Both the position numbers and the translations under genes were made by a program. Positions 37,488-47,058 of a stretch of DNA of 64,000 nt are shown piece by piece. Within the stretch, counting starts at the first letter, position 1. Each line of letters opens with the position of its first letter. The notes under the pieces are model-generated. The model searched no databases. It was given only the letters and a program-made list of their open reading frames with translations, and was not told the origin of the DNA. This DNA is from Centipeda noxia ATCC 43541. GTDB lineage: Bacteria > Bacillota > Negativicutes > Selenomonadales > Selenomonadaceae. The DNA lies in contig NZ_GG749279.1 in assembly GCF_000160555.1 (NCBI RefSeq), positions 31,865 through 95,864 of the forward strand, given 5' to 3'.

Positions 37488-38639
37488 ATGAAGCAGGCAA
37501 TTCATTTCGGAGGAGGCAATATCGGACGCGGTTTTATCGGGGAGCTGCTTGTTCGCTCGGGCTATGAGGTCACCTTTGTAGATGTCGCCGAGGCGCTGGT
37601 CCATGAGATCAACAAGCGCCGCTCCTATGACATTGAGGTTGTCGGGAACGATCCGAAGACCATCCATGTGGAGCATGTGAAGGCGATCAACAGCAATACA
37701 AATCTCGAGGACCTGCTGGACGCATTCGTTACGGCGGATATTGTCACCACTGCCATCGGGCCGAACATTCTTAAGTTCATCGCATCGAATATCGCAAAGG
37801 GGCTGGCACGCCGCCTTGAGACGAATGATGCGCCGCTGAATATCATCGCATGTGAGAATATGGTGGGCGGCTCAACGGTGCTGAGGAACTTCGTCTATGA
37901 GCATCTTGCCGATGATTTGAAGGCAAAAGCTGAATGCTGTATCGGCTTCCCGGACGCTGCCGTTGACCGCATCGTTCCGATTCAGCACAACGAGGATCCT
38001 CTGCTCGTCAAGGTCGAGCCGTTTGCCGAGTGGGATGTTGACCGCACGGGTGTGGTCGGTGCAGAGCCTCAGATCGAGGGCCTGACTTGGGTGGATAATC
38101 TCGAGGCGTATATCGAACGCAAACTCTTTTCCGTCAATACAGGACACGCCTCCATCGCCTACATGTCGTATTTGAAGGGGATTGAGGATATCGCTTCGGC
38201 GATGAAGGATGAGGAGATCGTCTCCTTTGTCCGCCGCGTTTGGGCAGAGACCGGCGAACTGCTCATCGAAAAGTTCGGCTTTGACCGCGAGAAGCTTGCG
38301 GCATACATTCGCACGGCAGAGGAGCGGTTTAAGAACCCGCACCTCTCGGATGCCGTCACTCGTGTTGCACGCGGCCCGAAGCGAAAGCTCGGCGCAAAGG
38401 ACCGCCTTGTCTCGCCGGCGCGGCAGCTCATCGAGCGCGGCAGGAGGCCGGAGGCGCTTGCGACCGTCATCGCCGCAGCCCTTCATTTCGACTATGCCGA
38501 CGATCCCGAGGCGGTCGAGGTGCAGAACTATGTGAAGGAGCACGGTTTTGAGAAGGCCCTTACGCACTTCACGGAGATTCCGGCAGACTCGGAGCTCTTC
38601 AACCTCATTATTGAAAAGAATGCAGTATTGAAAAAATAA
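37488..38639 (+). CDS. mtlD: Mannitol-1-phosphate 5-dehydrogenase
   Basis: Oxidises mannitol 1-phosphate to fructose 6-phosphate with NAD+. The N-terminal dinucleotide motif is HFGGGNIGRGFIGELL and the catalytic-region helix is KLFSVNTGHASIAYMSYLKG. 383 residues, normal. It uses the product of MtlA and is co-transcribed with it. Confidence 0.96.
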   Translation: MKQAIHFGGGNIGRGFIGELLVRSGYEVTFVDVAEALVHEINKRRSYDIEVVGNDPKTIHVEHVKAINSNTNLEDLLDAFVTADIVTTAIGPNILKFIASNIAKGLARRLETNDAPLNIIACENMVGGSTVLRNFVYEHLADDLKAKAECCIGFPDAAVDRIVPIQHNEDPLLVKVEPFAEWDVDRTGVVGAEPQIEGLTWVDNLEAYIERKLFSVNTGHASIAYMSYLKGIEDIASAMKDEEIVSFVRRVWAETGELLIEKFGFDREKLAAYIRTAEERFKNPHLSDAVTRVARGPKRKLGAKDRLVSPARQLIERGRRPEALATVIAAALHFDYADDPEAVEVQNYVKEHGFEKALTHFTEIPADSELFNLIIEKNAVLKK

Positions 38640-38920
38640 ATTCTAAGGAATCGCTGAAAAAATGAAGTTCATCAGCTTGGCGTGGATTCTTCGTCTGGAC
38701 AAGGAGACAAACTGAACGCATAGCACAAGGACTATGCAGAGGTTTCTAGGTCACAGTGCGGGCAAAAATATGTCAAGTGTCATAAGCTGAATTTGTCAGT
38801 GCTTCCCTAATAGGATGACGGTACAATCGAGGTATTGTCATCCTTTTTTATATGCAGATGTCTGTGTTATAATGAGAAAAGTTTCTTGACGAAGCAATCA
38901 TTTGCAATATGGAGTACATG
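38640..38920. other. Intergenic stretch with terminator; no gene seen
   Basis: About 280 bases. No open frame of note. A terminator-like stem AGGATGAC / GTCATCCT (38812-38819 and 38837-38844) with a following T run lies 90 bases before the next gene, and TATAAT at 38868-38873 may serve that gene, with no good -35. The left half (38640-38770) has no recognisable content and could be remnant DNA. Confidence 0.5.
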
Positions 38921-39547
38921 ATGACAGAACGTCCTGCATTTGAGGAGCTTTCATCCTATAAAGAATTTCAAAAGTATTATTGGTATCGGGCAGAATTGGT
39001 GGAAATTTGCAAGAGCATTGGCGTTGATCACACAGGAGTAAAGACGGAACTCAATCACAATATTGCCGAATACTTTAAGGGGAACCGCATCAAAAAAGTA
39101 TCCCGCTCCGTGTCATCCGTATCATCAGATACAATCACTTTGGACACACCTCTGCTTGGCTGTAAATTTTCCTTCAATGCAAAGTTCCGGGTATATTTTT
39201 CATCGTTGACAGGGATTGTACCGTTTAAGTTTACAGCGAATATGGCGACGGCATGGCGGCGAGTGAAGGCGGTGCAGGACACGGCGTTTACCATACGCGA
39301 CCTGCTGAAGGTATACGAGGGAGATTATGCCTATGCGACATACGACGCATCTGCGTGTGAATGGAATCAATTCCTAAAAGATTTTTGCGCAGATGAGGGC
39401 AATGATCGATTTAAGCCCAAATTACAAGCCGCGGCTGCTCTCTGGAATATCATACGCGCGTCTGATCAACCGAAAATTTATTCTCCTGCCTTGGTGCAGG
39501 AGAATATGGAGATATTGGAGAAATTTGCTTCCTCGAAGTCTATATAA
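38921..39547 (+). CDS. SAP-domain-like protein (possible DUF6434)
   Basis: 208 residues. The N-terminal 50 residues (YRAELVEICKSIGVDHTGVKTELNHNIAEYFKG) look like a SAP-type helix-extended DNA/RNA-binding motif. The rest is a compact domain with FTANMATAWRRVKAVQDT that resembles DUF6434 and similar proteins of unknown function. ATG 38921 has GGAG six bases upstream; 38909 and 38918 are in-frame alternatives. Composition is more AT-rich than the flanking genes. It lies 12 bases before the aldo/keto reductase, so likely co-transcribed, though no functional link is evident. Confidence 0.6.
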   Translation: MTERPAFEELSSYKEFQKYYWYRAELVEICKSIGVDHTGVKTELNHNIAEYFKGNRIKKVSRSVSSVSSDTITLDTPLLGCKFSFNAKFRVYFSSLTGIVPFKFTANMATAWRRVKAVQDTAFTIRDLLKVYEGDYAYATYDASACEWNQFLKDFCADEGNDRFKPKLQAAAALWNIIRASDQPKIYSPALVQENMEILEKFASSKSI

Positions 39548-39559
39548 GGAGGATTTACA

Positions 39560-40549
39560 TTGAACTACCGAAACCTTGGCAATCTCACGGTCTCATCCGT
39601 CGGGCTTGGCTGTATGGGGATGAGTCAGAGCTATGGTGCGCCCGCCGAAAAGAAGGAGATGCGCGAGCTGATTGCCGCTGCCATAGATATGGGGATCACG
39701 CATTTTGATACGGCAGAGGTATACGGTACGCCCGATGATCCGCATGACAACGAGCGGTTGGTCGGCACAGCGCTTGCACCGTATCGGGATAAGGTCGTGC
39801 TTGCAACGAAGTTTGGCGTACACTTTGACATGAGCCTGTTAAAGCAGGGAAAAAGCCCTATTGTTCCGGATGCCCGTCCGGAGACCATTCGTATGTCCGT
39901 GGACGGCTCACTCCAAAGACTCGGGACGGACTATATCGATCTCTACTATCAACACCGTGTCGATCCGAAGATTCCCGTCGAGGAGGTTGCGGGGGTGATG
40001 GGAGATCTCAAAAAGGAAGGAAAGATTCGTCATTGGGGGATCTCCGAGGCAACGGAGGAGGACATTCGCCGTGCACATGCCGTCTGCCCGCTTACGGCGG
40101 TACAGAACCGTTACTCCATGATGGCGCGTGCGCATGAAGATCTGTTTCCCGTGCTTGAAGAGCTGAACATCGGCTTTGTCGCGTTTTCTCCGTTTGCCAA
40201 CGGCATCCTCACAGGAGCATATCGTAAGGACAGCATGTTCGGAGAAGGGGATATGCGCGCGAATATGCCGCAGTTCACTGCGGAGGCGATGGACGAGAAC
40301 AGGAAGCTCCTCGCGCTCCTTCAGAATCTTGCAGAGGAGAAGAGTGCGACGAGCGGACAGATCGCGCTCGCATGGATGCTTTGCAAGAAGCCGTACATAG
40401 CGCCGATTCCCGGTACCCGAAAACATGCACGCCTTGTGGAGAATGCGGGTGCTGGAGACATCTTCCTTTCAAATGAGGAAATCGCTGAAATCGATGCGAA
40501 ACTCAGTACGATTCCGATGTCTGCGGTCTTTGGCGGTTCTGGCTCCTAA
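39560..40549 (+). CDS. Aldo/keto reductase
   Basis: NADPH-dependent carbonyl reductase fold, AKR family of the YajO/IolS sort. The tetrad is visible: D and Y in HFDTAEVYG, K in LATKFG, H in YYQHRVD. The NADPH-binding tail is APIPGTRKHARLVENAG. TTG at 39560 follows AAGGAGG by seven bases. 329 residues; substrate unknown. Confidence 0.92.
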   Translation: MNYRNLGNLTVSSVGLGCMGMSQSYGAPAEKKEMRELIAAAIDMGITHFDTAEVYGTPDDPHDNERLVGTALAPYRDKVVLATKFGVHFDMSLLKQGKSPIVPDARPETIRMSVDGSLQRLGTDYIDLYYQHRVDPKIPVEEVAGVMGDLKKEGKIRHWGISEATEEDIRRAHAVCPLTAVQNRYSMMARAHEDLFPVLEELNIGFVAFSPFANGILTGAYRKDSMFGEGDMRANMPQFTAEAMDENRKLLALLQNLAEEKSATSGQIALAWMLCKKPYIAPIPGTRKHARLVENAGAGDIFLSNEEIAEIDAKLSTIPMSAVFGGSGS

Positions 40550-40626
40550 CCCCGTAGTGACAGTCACACGAGAATATATAAAATCGCAGCTTTGTGATGA
40601 ATTTAATATATAATGAAGAAGAGAAA

Positions 40627-40664
40627 AGCGGTCAGAAATCCAATCGGAGATCTGATCGCTTTTT
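40627..40664 (+). terminator. Terminator after aldo/keto reductase
   Basis: AGCGGTCAGA / TCTGATCGCT stem (one G-T pair) then T5. Confidence 0.82.
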
Positions 40665-40802
40665 CTCCGATCATCCAAAGGAGTGAACTGAATTCATTTT
40701 TGAAATAGCTTACATCTATAAAAAGATATAATGGGAAAGATGTATTTCATTTTTCTTTCAGTTTTGTGATAAAATAAATTAAAATTATGGAAAGGATAGC
40801 TT

Positions 40803-41444
40803 ATGCTTGAGATTCGCTTTGACGGTGTCAGCCAGGAATTTGAGGGGCGCGAAGTGCTGCATCAGGTGACATGCTCATTTTATGCCGGCAGAGTGACTGC
40901 GATCGCGGGGGCGAACGGGAGCGGGAAGTCGACTCTCCTGCGCCTCGCAGGACGGCTGATGCTTCCGACCTCCGGAACGATTGGTGTATTCCGAGACGGT
41001 GCGGCGATCGGGGGCGCAGACTACCGCAGCCTGATCTCGATGGCAACACCGGAGATGGAGCTCTATACGCGCCTCACGGTGCGTGAGAATCTCGAGTTTC
41101 TCCTCTCTGTGCGCGGCATGGACTGCGAGGAAAAAGACCTGAGGAAGCTTCTTGACCGTATGGGACTTTCAGCAGAGGTGTTGCCGCGCAGGACGGGGCA
41201 GCTCTCAACCGGGATGCGCCAGCGTGTACGTCTCGCCGTGCTCCTCGGTGTCGACGCCGAGGTCTGGCTGCTTGATGAGCCGGGGCTTGCACTTGATGCC
41301 GCAGGGCGTACATTGCTCGCATCGGAAGCGCGTGCTGCGGCAGATCGCGGGCGTCTCGTTCTGTGGGCGACGAATGATCGGGAGGAAAGAGAGGCGGCAG
41401 ATGCATGCATCGATCTTTCATGCGACATGTCAGGTTGCCTATAA
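40803..41444 (+). CDS. ccmA: Haem exporter ATPase CcmA
   Basis: ABC ATPase of cytochrome c maturation System I, which energises release of haem-loaded CcmE. Walker A GANGSGKSTLLRLAG, signature LSTGMRQRVRLAV, Walker B VWLLDEPGLALD. 213 residues. It heads ccmABCEF-nrfHA; TATAAT at 40727-40732 may be its promoter but has no good -35. It overlaps ccmB by 44 bases. Confidence 0.93.
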   Translation: MLEIRFDGVSQEFEGREVLHQVTCSFYAGRVTAIAGANGSGKSTLLRLAGRLMLPTSGTIGVFRDGAAIGGADYRSLISMATPEMELYTRLTVRENLEFLLSVRGMDCEEKDLRKLLDRMGLSAEVLPRRTGQLSTGMRQRVRLAVLLGVDAEVWLLDEPGLALDAAGRTLLASEARAAADRGRLVLWATNDREEREAADACIDLSCDMSGCL

Positions 41445-42057
41445 GGAGCTCCTCGACGGCATTCGCCACCGTGCCGGGTATGTCACGATGGGGATGTTCG
41501 CCCTGACGGTGATTGCATTCATCAGCATGTCGCTTGCCGGCAGCATGGCGGACGGGCGCCTCACGGCGGCACTGCTCTGGGTGGTTATCTTCTTTGCGGC
41601 AACACTGCAGGGAGAACGGCTCTTTGCAGAGGAGGCTGCGGCGGGCACACTCCTCTTTCTGCGGATATATGTTCCCGCGCAGGCGGTGCTCTTTGGCAAG
41701 ATGGCGGCGCATTTTGTTACGCTGCTTGTCCTCACCGTAATTGTCCTGCCGCTCATCCTCATTCTGATGGATGCGCCTTTTGTCCTCGATGCGATGCTCG
41801 GAGCAGTCCTCTTTTTAGGCCTTTGGGGCATGGCAGCGGCGGACACTTTGCTCGCGGCGGTTGCTGCAAATGCGAGCGTGCGCGGGGGACTTATACCTGT
41901 CCTGCTGCTCCCGTCTATGCTGCCGATTCTCCTGCCCGCGATTGCACTGACTGCAGGGGAAGGGGAGCCTGCGCTCCTCGGCGGCATGCTGATCTATGAT
42001 ATGGCGCTCACGGTAGGTGCGTCGATGTTGTTTGATTCTCTCTGGATTGAGAGTTAG
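41401..42057 (+). CDS. ccmB: Haem exporter membrane protein CcmB
   Basis: About six membrane segments in 218 residues. FHATCQVAYKELLDGIRHRAGY at the N-terminus and GERLFAEEAAAGTLLFL are family-typical. ATG 41401 lies in the 3' end of ccmA after GAGGCGG. It pairs with CcmA and CcmC. Confidence 0.9.
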   Translation: MHASIFHATCQVAYKELLDGIRHRAGYVTMGMFALTVIAFISMSLAGSMADGRLTAALLWVVIFFAATLQGERLFAEEAAAGTLLFLRIYVPAQAVLFGKMAAHFVTLLVLTVIVLPLILILMDAPFVLDAMLGAVLFLGLWGMAAADTLLAAVAANASVRGGLIPVLLLPSMLPILLPAIALTAGEGEPALLGGMLIYDMALTVGASMLFDSLWIES

Positions 42058-42070
42058 ATTTGGAGGAAAA

Positions 42071-42688
42071 ATGCTTGCAGGCACGATCGGTGTTTTGACA
42101 CTGGTGGTTCTGTATGCTGTCTTTTTCTTAGTCCCCCCCGCAGAAGGGCTGGGGAACTATGTGCGCATCGCATTCTTCCACATTCCATGTGCCTGGGTTT
42201 CGGTGATTGCATTCTTCTGTGCCGCCTACTGGGGGATGCGCTATCTGAAGACACGCGAACTTCGCTTCGACGACAAGAGTGCACGCTCGGCGGTGCTTGG
42301 CCTCGTCTTTACCCTCCTTGCCACGGGGAGCGGGGCAGTGTTCTCGAAGCTTACATGGGGGGCATACTGGAACTGGGACCCGCGGCAGACGACGATCTTC
42401 GTTCTGCTCCTCATCTACGGGGCATATGTGACGCTACGCATGACGATGCGGGATGAGCGTGCACGCGCTTCCTCTTCGGCGGTTTACGCACTCTTTTCCT
42501 TTATCGCGGTTCCGTTCCTTGTCTTTATCCTGCCGCGGATGTTCTTCTCACTGCATCCGTCGCCTGTCATTAATGAGGCAGGACGTTTGGGTATGGATGC
42601 CGTAATGCTCGGGACGCTCCTTTTGTCCCTGCTTGATGTTACACTGATCTATGTTTGGCTGATGAAACGGGGGGATCGTCATGCGTAA
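42071..42688 (+). CDS. ccmC: Haem-handling protein CcmC
   Basis: Six-pass membrane protein that loads haem onto CcmE. The tryptophan-rich haem-binding loop is TWGAYWNWDPRQT, with conserved His residues in FHIPCAW and SLHPSPV on either side. ATG 42071 follows GGAGG. 205 residues. It overlaps ccmE by 8 bases. No ccmD-sized frame lies between ccmC and ccmE. Confidence 0.93.
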   Translation: MLAGTIGVLTLVVLYAVFFLVPPAEGLGNYVRIAFFHIPCAWVSVIAFFCAAYWGMRYLKTRELRFDDKSARSAVLGLVFTLLATGSGAVFSKLTWGAYWNWDPRQTTIFVLLLIYGAYVTLRMTMRDERARASSSAVYALFSFIAVPFLVFILPRMFFSLHPSPVINEAGRLGMDAVMLGTLLLSLLDVTLIYVWLMKRGDRHA

Positions 42689-43055
42689 ATATTTCTTTGC
42701 TGCACTTATTCTTGCCTTTATCGGATATGCCGGATACTTCTTTGCGGACGCGGTGACGCCCTATGTCGGCGTTGCCGAGGCACGGGCGTCGCAGCGCAAT
42801 GTGCAGGTCAAGGGTCTGCCCGACACCTCCGTTGCACCGCATATGGAGAACGAGACATTTGTATTCTCCATTGTGGATGAGGAGACAGGTGAGAAGATGC
42901 TTGTACGCTACAAGGGGATAAAGCCGGATAATTTTGATGAGGCGTACCACATTGTCGCTATTGGGAAATACACCGGGGATTCTTTTGCTGCGGATAAACT
43001 GCTGATCAAGTGCCCGTCGAAATACGAGGCGGAAAAAGGTAAGGTGCACGTATGA
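42681..43055 (+). CDS. ccmE: Haem chaperone CcmE, CxxxY type
   Basis: Periplasmic haem chaperone with an N-terminal membrane anchor (YFFAALILAFIGYAGYFFA) and an OB-fold. Classical CcmE binds haem through a His in HxxxY; here the motif is C111-P-S-K-Y115. The Cys form is known from Desulfovibrio and archaea and goes with System I variants lacking CcmH. 124 residues. It overlaps ccmF by four bases. Confidence 0.9.
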   Translation: MRKYFFAALILAFIGYAGYFFADAVTPYVGVAEARASQRNVQVKGLPDTSVAPHMENETFVFSIVDEETGEKMLVRYKGIKPDNFDEAYHIVAIGKYTGDSFAADKLLIKCPSKYEAEKGKVHV

Positions 43056-45175
43056 TCGGAACGGTGCTCTTAGTCAGCACGCTGCTCTTTGCTCTTGCCG
43101 CCGCATTTTGCGATACGCAGGGCAAGACGCGCCAAGCCGCTGTTGCTGCATATCTTGCTGGAATTGCTGCGATCGGTGCGGCAGCAACACTATTTGTCGC
43201 CATTCTCGGAGACGATTTCAGTGTTGCCTATGTCATCAGCTACTCGTCCATCGACTTGCCTCTGCTCTATAAATTTTCTGCATTTTGGGCGGGGCAGCAG
43301 GGATCGTTCCTTCTCTGGCTTGCGATCCATGCTTGTGTCGGGATTCTGCTCGTGCGCAGTGGGCGCATGACAGCGGCGGGGCGTAGTATCTATCATCTGC
43401 TTACGGCGATGTTGACCGTTCTCGTTCTGATCAAGAGTCCCTTCGTTCCCGCCGATGTGATTGTATTCGATGGACACGGGATGAATCCGCTTCTCCAGGA
43501 CCCGTGGATGGCAGTGCATCCGCCGATCATCTTCGCCGGCTATGCGCTGCTCGCCGTCCCCTTTGTCTACTCCATTGAGAGCATGATAAAAAATCCGATG
43601 GACGGGGACTTCCTCATTCCCATGCGGCGGTGGACGCTCATCGCGTGGGCATTTCTTGGTGCGGGCATCTTTATCGGCGGCTATTGGGCATACAAGGTGC
43701 TCGGTTGGGGCGGTTACTGGGGCTGGGACCCTGTGGAGAACTCCTCGCTTGTGCCGTGGCTTCTCGCATGCGTGCTCCTTCATCTAATCTCGGTTGCACG
43801 CGAGCGGTGCGGCGCCCTTTATCTCGTGCATCTTGCCGCCATTTTCTCCTATGCATTTGTCCTTTACGGGACGTTCCTCACGCGCAGCGGCATTCTTGGC
43901 GATTTCTCCGTTCACTCCTTCGCGGGATCGGAGATCGGACTCTACATCGCCCTTGCAAATGCAGTTGTGCTGCTCTTCGGTCTCGGCGTTCTGACTGTTC
44001 GGATTGAGCGGCTGCCGAAGGGGGCGGTCTATGAGCAGCACCGCAGTCGAGACTTCTTCGTTCTGCTCGGGATGCTCCTCATTGTATTCATTGTCGCTAT
44101 TGTATTCTTTGGAATGTCCATGCCCCTCATTTCGGGGCTGCTGGGGGAGAGCGCGGCGGTCGATACGAGCTACTATGTGCGTACCTCACTTCCAATTGCG
44201 GTTCCGCTTGTTCTCCTCATGGCACTCGGCGTACTTCTGCCCTACGGCAGTGGACGCATCGCACGGCCTGTGTGGATCTTCGTGATCTCGGTCGGCGGTG
44301 GGATTCTTGCAGGGCTGGTCGGAGCAACGGATATTCTGTCGGTTCTGCTCTCTACATTTGCCCTGCTCGCCGTGGCTGCTGCTATTGAGGCATTTCGCCG
44401 TCAACAGATCGGATTGGGCGGGATGGTTGCTCACGTCGGCGCAGGTCTTGCATTCCTTGCCTTTATCCTCTCAGGGACGGGAAGTCAGACAACGACAGTC
44501 ATCCTCATCCCTGACGAGCCACAGGAGGTCTACGGACACACGATCATCTATCGCGGGCAGATGTTTGCCGAGAGCGGCAATGAGAAATCCTACCGTTATG
44601 AAGTGGATGGTGTCCTGTGCGAGGCAGTGACAAAGCTCCGTGCGAACGGCGAGGATGCGGCGCGCAAGCCTGCGATTGCGAGAAGCATTGTAGGGGATCT
44701 CTATATCGCGCCGTCACCGACCTCAGGGGGGCGCGCCGAGCTGATCCTTCATCGCGGCAAGACCGTTATGGGGATAAACGACTATGCCTATCGTTACGAA
44801 TCCCTCACGTTCGAGCCGCAGGGCAGCGGCAAGACTCTCGTCACGGCGCAGATTGCGCTGACGGACGGCGAGGAGGTCGACGATGCAGCCCCCACGATCC
44901 TTGCGACGGAGACGGGCGGGACATCCCAGCCGATCGAGGTGATGAACGGCAAGTTCCGTATTCGCCTCACGGGTGTATCGGCAGATGAACGTGACATCAG
45001 GATAGAGATCCTGCCCTCCGAGGCAGAGGAAGCGTCGCTTCCTGTTCCTGCCTCGGTCAGTACAAAGCCCGGCATCTCCATCCTTTGGCTTGCCTGTGTT
45101 CTCGTTACTGTCGGCGGCCTCTTGGCAGCAGCACAGGCGGAAAATCGGGGCAAAGGAGGTGGCTCGGAAGTCTAG
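43052..45175 (+). CDS. ccmF: Cytochrome c haem lyase CcmF
   Basis: Large membrane protein (707 residues, about 14 segments) that attaches haem from CcmE to apocytochromes. The tryptophan-rich loop is GWGGYWGWDPVENSSLVPWL near residue 218, and conserved His residues lie in HPPIIFAGY and nearby. The C-terminal 200 residues form a periplasmic domain. ccmG, ccmH and ccmI do not follow; nrfH comes next. Confidence 0.94.
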   Translation: MIGTVLLVSTLLFALAAAFCDTQGKTRQAAVAAYLAGIAAIGAAATLFVAILGDDFSVAYVISYSSIDLPLLYKFSAFWAGQQGSFLLWLAIHACVGILLVRSGRMTAAGRSIYHLLTAMLTVLVLIKSPFVPADVIVFDGHGMNPLLQDPWMAVHPPIIFAGYALLAVPFVYSIESMIKNPMDGDFLIPMRRWTLIAWAFLGAGIFIGGYWAYKVLGWGGYWGWDPVENSSLVPWLLACVLLHLISVARERCGALYLVHLAAIFSYAFVLYGTFLTRSGILGDFSVHSFAGSEIGLYIALANAVVLLFGLGVLTVRIERLPKGAVYEQHRSRDFFVLLGMLLIVFIVAIVFFGMSMPLISGLLGESAAVDTSYYVRTSLPIAVPLVLLMALGVLLPYGSGRIARPVWIFVISVGGGILAGLVGATDILSVLLSTFALLAVAAAIEAFRRQQIGLGGMVAHVGAGLAFLAFILSGTGSQTTTVILIPDEPQEVYGHTIIYRGQMFAESGNEKSYRYEVDGVLCEAVTKLRANGEDAARKPAIARSIVGDLYIAPSPTSGGRAELILHRGKTVMGINDYAYRYESLTFEPQGSGKTLVTAQIALTDGEEVDDAAPTILATETGGTSQPIEVMNGKFRIRLTGVSADERDIRIEILPSEAEEASLPVPASVSTKPGISILWLACVLVTVGGLLAAAQAENRGKGGGSEV

Positions 45176-45208
45176 GTTTGCAGAAATTATAGAAGGGAGG
45201 AAGGACAC

Positions 45209-45691
45209 ATGAATTTGAAGCAGTATGCAAAGGAGCATACGCTGCGCTGTATCATCGGTGCGTTTTTCGTGGGACTGTTCGCCGTCGGTGGCGGTATGCT
45301 CATGGACAAGGCATCGGCATCGCCGAAGTTCTGCGGTATGTGCCATGCCATGCAGCATGAGGCAAAGACACACGCGATGTCCTCACATGCGGACATCGCC
45401 TGCGTGGAGTGCCATCTGCCGCACGACAATATTGCCGTTTACTATTTTGAAAAGGGCAAAACAGGTATGCACGACACGCTCCATCAGGTGCTCAATGACT
45501 ATCCCGTACACATCAAGATCTCCGATCACGGGCGGGATATCGTGAATGCCAACTGTCTGCGCTGCCATACATCGACCATGGGGGCGGTATGTCTGGACAG
45601 GGGCAAGGACGGAAATGCAAATTGTACGAAGTGTCACAGTGGTATGCCGCATGGTTCCAATCCTTTAGAAGGGGGGATAAGAGTTGAGTAA
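45209..45691 (+). CDS. nrfH: Cytochrome c nitrite reductase small subunit NrfH
   Basis: Membrane-anchored tetrahaem quinol dehydrogenase of the NapC/NirT family. N-terminal hydrophobic helix (about residues 15-35), then four CxxCH sites: CGMCH, CVECH, CLRCH and CTKCH. It passes electrons from menaquinol to NrfA. 160 residues. AGGGAGGAAG precedes the ATG. It overlaps nrfA by 8 bases. Confidence 0.95.
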   Translation: MNLKQYAKEHTLRCIIGAFFVGLFAVGGGMLMDKASASPKFCGMCHAMQHEAKTHAMSSHADIACVECHLPHDNIAVYYFEKGKTGMHDTLHQVLNDYPVHIKISDHGRDIVNANCLRCHTSTMGAVCLDRGKDGNANCTKCHSGMPHGSNPLEGGIRVE

Positions 45692-46988
45692 CAGAAAGAA
45701 AATCATCGCAGGTGTTGCCGGCGTCTGTGCCCTGTTCTTTGGATTTGTGGCTGTTCGCATCGGCGCACACCCGAACGATGACAGCATCAAACGCGTGCAG
45801 ATCCAGGGCGATACCGCTGCCAAGATCGGCAAAGAGGCGTACAAGGATGCTTACCCGCTCCAGTACAACTCGTTCATGAAAAACAATGAAGAATCTCCGT
45901 CGCCCACAGGCTACGGCGGCAGCATGGAGGGCAACAGTCATCTGGAGCACCAGCCCGAGATGCTTGAGAACTTTAAGGGCTATAAGTTTGCCATCCAGTA
46001 TGACGACGACCGAGGGCATACGTATGCGGGCTACGATCTCCTGCATACGAAGAGGCTTCCGGGACAGAAGGGGAGTTGTCTACAGTGCAAGGGTTCGTAT
46101 GTTTATGATGTGTACTTCAAAGAAGGTGGATGGGCGTATGCATCGAAGCCGTTTGATGAAGTTGCGGCTCCCATCACGATGGATGAGTGGTTTGGCTGCT
46201 CGACATGCCACGATCCCGAGACGATGGAACTGCGTGTCTATCAGCAGGGCTTCATTGAGTCGATGGCAAAGCGCGGTGTGGACGTAAATGCGGCGACGCA
46301 TAACGAGATGCGTGCCTATGTGTGCTCGCAGTGCCATACAGAGTACTACTTCACCGCCGAGGATGGTCGTGTCGCACATCCATACGAGAACGGTCTGGAT
46401 GCCGAGTCCGAGTATCAGTACTATCAGTCCGGACAGGCAGGCGGATTCAAGGGCGACTGGATGCACCCCGACTCCAAGACGATGATGCTCAAGGCGCAGC
46501 ATCCGGAGTTCGAGACGTGGGCGACGAGTGTCCATGCCGATGCCGGTGTTACCTGCGTGGACTGCCACATGCCATATATGCGCGACGGCGGCAAGAAGTA
46601 TACGTCGCACTGGGCATCGAGTCCGCTGAAGTATACGAAGGAAGCATGTCTGAAGTGTCATGACGAGAGTGAGGAGACCCTCGTCGCTCGTGTCAAAACC
46701 ATTCATGACAACACGTTCAAACTTCAGCGCATCGCGGGGCAGACGGTTGCACGCGCACATCGCACAGTCAAGGCTGCGATGGATGCAGGTGTACCCGATG
46801 CAGCACTTGAAGATGCACGCGCGAAGATTCGCGAAGCACAGTGGTACTGGGATTGGGTTGCCGCCGAGAACGGCATGGGCTTCCACAACCCTGACAAGAT
46901 CATGCGTACTCTTGGACTTGCGATTGACCTTGCACATCAGGCAATCGAGTCTGCCGAGGGTGCACGCCACGGCTTCCAGCCGCTCTGA
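45684..46988 (+). CDS. nrfA: Ammonia-forming cytochrome c nitrite reductase NrfA
   Basis: Pentahaem periplasmic enzyme reducing nitrite to ammonia. Haem 1 has the catalytic Lys ligand motif C132-L-Q-C-K136. Four CxxCH sites follow: CSTCH, CSQCH, CVDCH and CLKCH. The signal anchor is IIAGVAGVCALFFGFVAV. TTG at 45684 follows GGGGGGAT and overlaps nrfH. 434 residues. It ends the ccm-nrf operon. Confidence 0.96.
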   Translation: MSNRKKIIAGVAGVCALFFGFVAVRIGAHPNDDSIKRVQIQGDTAAKIGKEAYKDAYPLQYNSFMKNNEESPSPTGYGGSMEGNSHLEHQPEMLENFKGYKFAIQYDDDRGHTYAGYDLLHTKRLPGQKGSCLQCKGSYVYDVYFKEGGWAYASKPFDEVAAPITMDEWFGCSTCHDPETMELRVYQQGFIESMAKRGVDVNAATHNEMRAYVCSQCHTEYYFTAEDGRVAHPYENGLDAESEYQYYQSGQAGGFKGDWMHPDSKTMMLKAQHPEFETWATSVHADAGVTCVDCHMPYMRDGGKKYTSHWASSPLKYTKEACLKCHDESEETLVARVKTIHDNTFKLQRIAGQTVARAHRTVKAAMDAGVPDAALEDARAKIREAQWYWDWVAAENGMGFHNPDKIMRTLGLAIDLAHQAIESAEGARHGFQPL

Positions 46989-47006
46989 TCAGAGCATAAC
47001 GAGATC

Positions 47007-47043
47007 AAAAAAGAATCGCCTCATGTTGGGGCGATTCTTTTTT
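47007..47043. terminator. Bidirectional terminator between nrfA and the TauE-type gene
   Basis: AAAGAATCGCC / GGCGATTCTTT stem with flanking A and T runs. Confidence 0.88.
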
Positions 47044-47058
47044 GTGCATTTTTTTGTT

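Noticed and set aside
42057..42681. Hidden ccmD gene between ccmB and ccmE
   Set aside because: ccmB and ccmC are 13 bases apart and ccmC overlaps ccmE, so there is no room for it.
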